DNA of 64,000 nucleotides from Paragordius varius (lineage: Eukaryota; Nematomorpha). Positions 54,661 through 64,000 of the stretch are shown here, in pieces; the first letter of the stretch is position 1; the number at the start of each line of letters is the position of its first letter. The translations under genes and the position numbers were made by a program. The DNA lies in assembly GCA_964247055.1 (NCBI GenBank), contig OZ176053.1:3782001-3846000 (forward strand), given 5' to 3'. The notes under the pieces were generated by a model. That model was not told where the DNA came from, searched no databases, and saw only the letters and a list, made by a program, of their open reading frames with translations.

Positions 54661-55697
54661 CCTCTTTAATAATCAAATTATATTAACCATGAATGTATGG
54701 GTAATTACAACAATCAGCCATACCTCTTACATAAACAATTTATATTAACCATGATTGTATGGGCAATTACAAACAATCAACCATACCTCTTTAACACTTA
54801 AATTATATTAACCATGATTGTATGGGTAATTACAACAATCAACCATACCTCTTACGCAATCAAATTATATTAACCATGATTGTATGGACAATTACAACAA
54901 TCAACCATACCTCTTACACAATCAAATTATATTAACCATGAATGTATGGGTAATTACAACAATCAACCATACATCTTTAACAATCAAATTATATTAACCA
55001 TGATTGTATGGATAATTACAACAATCAACCATACCTCTTACACAAACAATTTATATTAACCATGATTGTATGGACAATTACAACAATCAACCATACCTCT
55101 TACACAATCAAATTATATTAACCATGATTGTATGGGCAATTACAACAATCAACCATACCTCTTACACAATCAAATTATATTAACCATGATTGTATGGGCA
55201 ATTACAACAATCAACCATACCTCTTACACAATCAAATTATATTAACCATGAATGTATGGGTAATTACAACAATCAACCATACATCTTTAACAATCAAATT
55301 ATATTAACCATGATTGTATGGATAATTACAACAATCAACCATACCTCTTACACAAACAATTTATATTAACCATGATTGTATGGACAATTACAACAATCAA
55401 CCATACCTCTTACACAATCAAATTATATTAACCATGATTGTATGGATAATTACAACAATCAATCATACATCTTTAACAATCAAATTATATTAACCATGAT
55501 TGTATGGGCAATTACAACAATCAACCATACCTCTTTAACACTTAAATTATATTAACCATGATTGTATGGGTAATTACAACAATCAACCATACCTCTTAAC
55601 AATCAAATTATATTAACCATGATTGTATGGATAATTACAACAATCAACCATACATCTTTAACAAACAATTTATATTAACCATGATTGTGTGGACAAT

Positions 55698-57128
55698 TAC
55701 AACAATCAACCATACCTCTTACACAATCAAATTATATTAACCATAATTGTATGGATAATTACAACAATCAATCATACATCTTTAACAATCAAATTATATT
55801 AACCATGATTGTATGGGCAATTACAACAATCAACCATACCTCTTTAACACTTAAATTATATTAACCATGATTGTATGGGTAATTACAACAATCAACCATA
55901 CCTCTTTAACACTTAAATTATATTATTGTATGGGTAATTACAACAATCAACCATACCTCTTTAACACTTAAATTATATTAACCATGATTGTATGGGTAAT
56001 TACAACAATCAACCATACCTCTTTAACACTTAAATTATATTAACCATGATTGTATGGGTAATTACAACAATCAACCATACCTCTTTAACACTTAAATTAT
56101 ATTAACCATGATTGTATGGGTAATTACAACAATCAACCATACCTCTTTAACACTTAAATTATATTAACCATGATTGTATGGGTAATTACAACAATCATCC
56201 ATACCTCTTTAACAATTAAATTATATTAACCATGATTGTATGGTTAAACAATCATCCATACCTCTTTAACAATCAAATTATATTAACCATGATTGTATGG
56301 GTAATTACAACAATCAACCATACCTCTTTAACACTTAAATTATATTAACCATGATTGTATGGGTAATTACAACAATCAACCATACCTCTTTAACACTTAA
56401 ATTATATTAACTATGATTGTATGGGTAATTACAACAATCAACCATACCTCTTTAACACTTAAATTATATTAACTATGATTGTATGGGTAATTACAACAAT
56501 CAACCATACCTCTTTAACACTTAAATTATATTAACTATGATTGTATGGGTAATTACAACAATCAACCATACCTCTTTAACACTTAAATTATATTAACCAT
56601 GATTGTATGGGTAATTACAACAATCAACCATACCTCTTTAACACTTAAATTATATTAACCATGATTGTATGGGTAATTACAACAATCAACCATACCTCTT
56701 TAACACTTAAATTATATTAACCATGATTGTATGGGTAATTACAACAATCAACCATACCTCTTTAACACTTAAATTATATTAACCATGATTGTATGGGTAA
56801 TTACAACAATCAACCATACCTCTTTAACAATCAAATTATATTAACCATGATTGTATGGGTAATTACAACAATCAACCATACCTCTTTAACACTTAAATTA
56901 TATTAACCATGATTGTATGGGTAATTACAACAATCAACCATACCTCTTTAACACTTAAATTATATTAACCATGATTGTATGGGTAATTACAACAATCAAC
57001 CATACCTCTTTAACACTTAAATTATATTAACCATGATTGTATGGGTAATTACAACAATCAACCATACCTCTTTAACAATCAAATTATATTAACCATGATT
57101 GTATGGGTAATTACAACAATCAACCATA
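55698..57128 (+). repeat. duplicated satellite block, right copy
   Basis: Same landmarks at 55749, 55919, 56239, 56409, 56829 and 57077, each exactly 2,468 bp from the left copy. Similarity stops after about 57130, where the left copy has a TTTAATAATC unit. Confidence 0.85.
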
Positions 57129-60100
57129 CCTCTTTAACACTTAAATTATATTAACCATGATTGTATGGGTAATTACAACAATCAACCATACCTCTTTAAC
57201 ACTTAAATTATATTAACCATGATTGTATGGGTAATTACAACAATCAACCATACCTCTTTAACAATCAAATTATATTAACCATGATTGTATGGGTAATTAC
57301 AACAATCAACCATACCTCTTTAACACTTAAATTATATTAACCATGATTGTATGGGTAATTACAACAATCAACCATACCTCTTTAACACTTAAATTATATT
57401 AACCATGATTGTATGGGTAATTACAACAATCAACCATACCTCTTTAACACTTAAATTATATTAACCATGATTGTATGGGTAATTACAACAATCAACCATA
57501 CCTCTTTAACACTTAAATTATATTAACCATGATTGTATGGGTAATTACAACAATCAACCATACCTCTTTAACACTTAAATTATATTAACCATGATTGTAT
57601 GGGTAATTACAACAATCAACCATACCTCTTTAACACTTAAATTATATTAACCATGATTGTATGGGTAATTACAACAATCAACCATACCTCTTTAACACTT
57701 AAATTATATTAACCATGATTGTATGGGTAATTACAACAATCAACCATACCTCTTTAACACTTAAATTATATTAACCATGATTGTATGGGTAATTACAACA
57801 ATCAACAATACCTCTTTAACACTTAAATTATATTAACCATGATTGTATGGGTAATTACAACAATCATCCATACCTCTTTAACATTTAAATTATATTAACC
57901 ATTGTATGGGTAATTACAACAATCAACCATACCTCTTTAACACTTAAATTATATTAACCATGATTGTATGGGTAATTACAACAATCATCCATACCTCTTT
58001 AACACTTAAATTATATTAACCATGATTGTATGGGTAATTACAACAATCAACCATACCTCTTTAACACTTAAATTATATTAACCATGATTGTATGGGTAAT
58101 TACAACAATCAACCATACATATTTAACACTTAAATTATATTAACCATGATTGTATGGGTAATTACAACAATCAACCATACCTCTTTAACACTTAAATTAT
58201 ATTAACCATGATTGTATGGGTAATTACAACAATCAACCATACCTCTTTAACACTTAAATTATATTAACCATGATTGTATGGGTAATTACAACAATCATCC
58301 ATACCTCTTTAACACTTAAATTATATTAACCATGATTGTATGGGTAATTACAACAATCAACCATACCTCTTTAACACTTAAATTATATTAACCATGATTG
58401 TATGGGTAATTACAACAATCATCCATACCTCTTTAACACTTAAATTATATTAACCATGATTAATTATATTAACCATGATTGTATGGGTAATTACAACAAT
58501 CAACCATACCTCTTTAACACTTAAATTATATTAACCATGATTGTATGGGTAATTACAACAATCATCCATACCTCTTTAACACTTAAATTATATTAACCAT
58601 GATTGTATGGGTAATTACAACAATCATCCATACCTCTTTAACACTTAAATTATATTATTGTATGGGTAATTACAACAATCAACCATACCTCTTTAACACT
58701 TAAATTATATTAACCATGATTGTATGGGTAATTACAACAATCAACCATACCTCTTTAACACTTAAATTATATTAACCATGATTGTATGGGTAATTACAAC
58801 AATCAACCATAATATTAACCATGATTGTATGGTTAAACAATCATCCATACCTCTTTAACACTTAAATTATATTAACCATGATTGTATGGGTAATTACAAC
58901 AATCAACCATACCTCTTTAACACTTAAATTTTATTAACCATGATTGTATGGGTAATTACAACAATCAACCATACCTCTTTAACACTTAAATTATATTAAC
59001 CATGATTGTATGGGTAATTACAACAATCAACCATACCTCTTTAACACTTAAATTATATTAACCATGATTGTATGGGTAATTACAACAATCAACCATACCT
59101 CTTTAACACTTAAATTATATTAACCATGATTGTATGGGTAATTACAACAATCAACCATACCTCTTTAACACTTAAATTATATTAACCATGATTGTATGGG
59201 TAATTACAACAATCAACCATACCTCTTTAACATTTAAATTATATTAACCATGATTGTATGGGTAATTACAACAATCAACCATACCTCTTTAACACTTAAA
59301 TTATATTAACCATGATTGTATGGGTAATTACAACAATCAACCATACCTCTTTAACACTTAAATTATATTAACCATGATTGTATGGGTAATTACAACAATC
59401 AACCATACCTCTTTAACACTTAAATTATATTAACCATGATTGTATGGGTAATTACAACAATCATCCATACCTCTTTAACATTTAAATTATATTAACCATG
59501 ATTGTATGGGTAATTACAACAATCAACCATACCTCTTTAACACTTAAATTATATTAACCATGATTGTATGGGTAATTACAACAATCAACCATACCTCTTT
59601 AACACTTAAATTATATTAACCATGATTGTATGGGTAATTACAACAATCAACCATACCTCTTTAACACTTAAATTATATTAACCATGATTGTATGGTTAAA
59701 CAATCATCCATACCTCTTTAACAATCAAATTATATTAACCATGATTGTATGGGTAATTACAACAATCAACCATACCTCTTTAACACTTAAATTATATTAA
59801 CCATGATTGTATGGGTAATTACAACAATCAACCATACCTCTTTAACAATCAAATTATATTAACCATTGTATGGGTAATTACAACAATCAACCATACCTCT
59901 TTAACACTTAAATTATATAAACCATGATTGTATGGGTAATTACAACAATCATCCATACCTCTTTAACACTTAAATTATATTAACCATGATTGTATGGGTA
60001 ATTACAACAATCAACCATACCTCTTTAACACTTAAATTATATTAACCATGATTGTATGGGTAATTACAACAATCAACCATACCTCTTTAACACTTAAATT

Positions 60101-63100
60101 ATATTAACCATGATTGTATGGGTAATTACAACAATCAACCATACCTCTTTAACAATCAAATTATATTAACCATGATTGTATGGGTAATTACAACAATCAA
60201 CCATACCTCTTTAACACTTAAATTATATTAACCATGATTGTATGGGTAATTACAACAATCAACCATACCTCTTTAACACTTAAATTATATTAACCATGAT
60301 TGTATGGGTAATTACAACAATCAACCATACCTCTTTAACAATCAAATTATATTAACCATGATTGTATGGGTAATTACAACAATCAACCATACCTCTTTAA
60401 CACTTAAATTATATTAACCATGATTGTATGGGTAATTACAACAATCAACCATACCTCTTTAACAATCAAATTATATTAACCATGATTGTATGGGTAATTA
60501 CAACAATCATCCATACCTCTTTAACACTTAAATTATATTAACCATGATTGTATGGGTAATTACAACAATCAACCATACCTCTTTAACACTTAAATTATAT
60601 TAACCATGATTGTATAAGTAATTACAACAATCAACCATACCTCTTTAACACTTAAATTATATTAACCATGATTGTATGGGTAATTACAACAATCATCCAT
60701 ACCTCTTTAACACTTAAATTATATTAACCATGATTGTATGGGTAATTACAACAATCATCCATACCTCTTTAACACTTAAATTATATTAACCATGATTGTA
60801 TGGGTAATTACAACAATCAACCATACCTCTTTAACACTTAAATTATATTAACCATGATTGTATGGGTAATTACAACAATCATCCATACCTCTTTAACACT
60901 TAAATTATATTAACCATGATTGTATGGGTAATTACAACAATCATCCATACCTCTTTAACACTTAAATTATATTAACCATGATTGTATGGGTAATTACAAC
61001 AATCATCCATACCTCTTTAACACTTAAATTATATTAACCATGATTGTATGGGTAATTACAACAATCAACCATACCTCTTTAACACTTAAATTATATTAAC
61101 CATGATTGTATGGGTAATTACAACAATCATCCATACCTCTTTAACACTTAAATTATATTAACCATGATTGTATGGGTAATTACAACAATCAACCATACCT
61201 CTTTAACACTTAAATTATATTAACCATGATTGTATGGGTAATTACAACAATCATCCATACCTCTTTAACACTTAAATTATATTAACCATGATTGTATGGG
61301 TAATTACAACAATCATCCATACCTCTTTAACACTTAAATTATATTAACCATGATTGTATGGGTAATTACAACAATCATCCATACCTCTTTAACACTTAAA
61401 TTATATTAACCATGATTGTATGGGTAATTACAACAATCAACCATACCTCTTTAACACTTAAATTATATTAACCATGATTGTATGGGTAATTACAACAATC
61501 AACCATACCTCTTTAACACTTAAATTATATTAACCATGATTGTATGGGTAATTACAACAATCATCCATACCTCTTTAACACTTAAATTATATTAACCATG
61601 ATTGTATGGGTAATTACAACAATCATCCATACCTCTTTAACACTTAAATTATATTAACCATGATTGTATGGGTAATTACAACAATCAACCATACCTCTTT
61701 AACACTTAAATTATATTAACCATGATTGTATGGGTAATTACAACAATCAACCATACCTCTTTAACACTTAAATTATATTAACCATGATTGTATGGGTAAT
61801 TACAACAATCATCCATACCTCTTTAACACTTAAATTATATTAACCATGATTGTATGGGTAATTACAACAATCATCCATACTTCTTTAACACTTAAATTAT
61901 ATTAACCATGATTGTATGGGTAATTACAACAATCAACCATACCTCTTTAACACTTAAATTATATTAACCATGATTGTATGGGTAATTACAACAATCATCC
62001 ATACCTCTTTAACACTTAAATTATATTAACCATGATTGTATGGGTAATTACAACAATCAACCATACCTCTTTAACACTTAAATTATATTAACCATGATTG
62101 TATGGGTAATTACAACAATCATCCATACCTCTTTAACACTTAAATTATATTAACCATGATTGTATGGGTAATTACAACAATCAACCATACCTCTTTAACA
62201 CTTAAATTATATTAACCATGATTGTATGGGTAATTACAACAATCAACCATACCTCTTTAACACTTAAATTATATTAACCATGATTGTATGGGTAATTACA
62301 ACAATCAACCATACCTCTTTAACACTTAAATTATATTAACCATGATTGTATGGGTAATTACAACAATCAACCATACCTCTTTAACACTTAAATTATATTA
62401 ACCATGATTGTATGGGTAATTACAACAATCAACCATACCTCTTTAACACTTAAATTATATTAACCATGATTGTATGGGTAATTACAACAATCAACCATAC
62501 CTCTTTAACACTTAAATTATATTAACCATGATTGTATGGGTAATTACAACAATCAACCATACCTCTTTAACACTTAAATTATATTAACCATGATTGTATG
62601 GGTAATTACAACAATCAACCATACCTCTTTAACAATCAAATTATATTAACCACGATTGTATGGATAATTACAACAATCAACTATACCTCTTTAACACTTA
62701 AATTATATTAACCATGATTGTATGGGTAATTACAACAATCAACCATACCTCTTTAACACTTAAATTATATTAACCATGATTGTATGGGTAATTACAACAA
62801 TCAACCATACCTCTTTAACACTTAAATTATATTAACCATGATTGTATGGGTAATTACAACAATCAACCATACCTCTTTAACACTTAAATTATATTAACCA
62901 TGATTGTATGGGTAATTACAACAATCAACCATACCTCTTTAACAATTAAATTATATTAACCATGATTGTATGGGTAATTACAACAATCAACCATACCTCT
63001 TTAACACTTAAATTATATTAACCATGATTGTATGGGTAATTACAACAATCAACCATACCTCTTTAACACTTAAATTATATTAACCATGATTGTATGGGTA

Positions 63101-64000
63101 ATTACAACAATCAACCATACCTCTTTAACAATTAAATTATATTAACCATGATTGTATGGGTAATTACAACAATCAACCATACCTCTTTAACAATTAAATT
63201 ATATTAACCATGATTGTATGGGTAATTACAACAATCAACCATACCTCTTTAACACTTAAATTATATTAACCATGATTGTATGGGTAATTACAACAATCAA
63301 CCATACCTCTTTAACAATTAAATTATATTAACCATGATTGTATGGGTAATTACAACAATCAACCATACCTCTTTAACACTTAAATTATATTAACCATGAT
63401 TGTATGGTTAAACAATCATCCATACCTCTTTAACAATCAAATTATATTAACCATGATTGTATGGGTAATTACAACAATCAACCATACCTCTTTAACACTT
63501 AAATTATATTAACCATGATTGTATGGGTAATTACAACAATCAACCATACCGCTTTAACACTTAAATTATATTAACCATGATTGTATGGGTAATTACAACA
63601 ATCAACCATACCTCTTTAACACTTAAATTATATTAACCATGATTGTATGGGTAATTACAACAATCAACCATACCTCTTTAACAATTAAATTATATTAACC
63701 ATGATTGTATGGGTAATTACAACAATCAACCATACCTCTTTAACACTTAAATTATATTAACCATGATTGTATGGGTAATTACAACAATCATCCATACCTC
63801 TTTAACAATCAAATTATATTAACCATGATTGTATGGGTAATTACAACAATCAACCATACCTCTTTAACAATTAAATTATATTAACCATGATTGTATGGGT
63901 AATTACAACAATCAACCATACCTCTTTAACACTTAAATTATATTAACCATGATTGTATGGGTAATTACAACAATCAACCATACCTCTTTAACAATTAAAT

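Larger units (their letters stand above)
43448..64000 (+). repeat. 62-bp satellite array, right part (about 331 units)
   Basis: The same unit in the same orientation continues to the window's end, so the true array is longer. Blocks differ by variant: 43448-45110 is like the sequence left of the LINE; 45110-48540 has CATACATCATACACAATC and GGATAATTAC; 48540-51640 has AAACATTTTTAACAAACAAA; 51640-53210 has CCATTATTGTATGGGCAATT; 53210-64000 has AACACTTAAATTATATT. Confidence 0.97.

Noticed and set aside
20433-64000. CRISPR array
   Set aside because: The whole unit is repeated, with no unique spacers, and the context is eukaryotic.

Overview
The window is AT-rich nuclear DNA of an animal. It holds two recognisable host genes, TRAPPC5 on the + strand and cyclin Y on the - strand, plus the 3' end of a third, unidentified + strand gene. 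Around them lie small inverted-repeat transposons, a decayed Ty3/gypsy LTR element, and a tandem satellite of about 62 bp per unit that fills the last two thirds of the window. Protein conservation supports an animal host. The most telling feature is intron size: four introns of TRAPPC5 and two of cyclin Y are only 22-29 nt long, with GT...AG ends and correct phase. Very few animals have introns this small; dicyemid mesozoans are the group known for them, so a dicyemid or similarly reduced parasite is my best guess (inference, moderate confidence). The same genes also have long introns, and the two longest carry transposon insertions.

Layout. 1-816: last exons of an unknown gene. 978-1505: first copy of a TTAA/TA-flanked MITE. 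2794-4753: complete TRAPPC5, six coding exons, 186 aa; its last intron holds a second MITE copy and a C/A homopolymer tract. 5481-6325: two foldback elements. 7106-10957: complete cyclin Y on the - strand, seven coding exons, 475 aa, with a foldback element of nearly identical arms in its largest intron. The two genes converge. 11539-13803: three MITE copies in a row. 14290-19545: a foldback element split by a gypsy element (14390-18850) that has 5-bp target duplications, nearly identical LTRs and a broken coding region. 19575-20408: unresolved coding-like fragments.

20433-64000: about 690 head-to-tail satellite units, running off the window's end. The array falls into blocks with their own sequence variants and has higher-order repeats, including a block of about 1.4 kb copied at a spacing of exactly 2,468 bp. 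It is interrupted once (42598-43447) by a fragment of an RTE-type LINE reverse transcriptase that lacks both ends and has no target duplication. TRAPPC5 (Golgi/ER vesicle tethering) and cyclin Y (membrane-bound cyclin for PCTAIRE/PFTAIRE-type CDKs) are housekeeping genes with no evident functional link; their closeness looks incidental.
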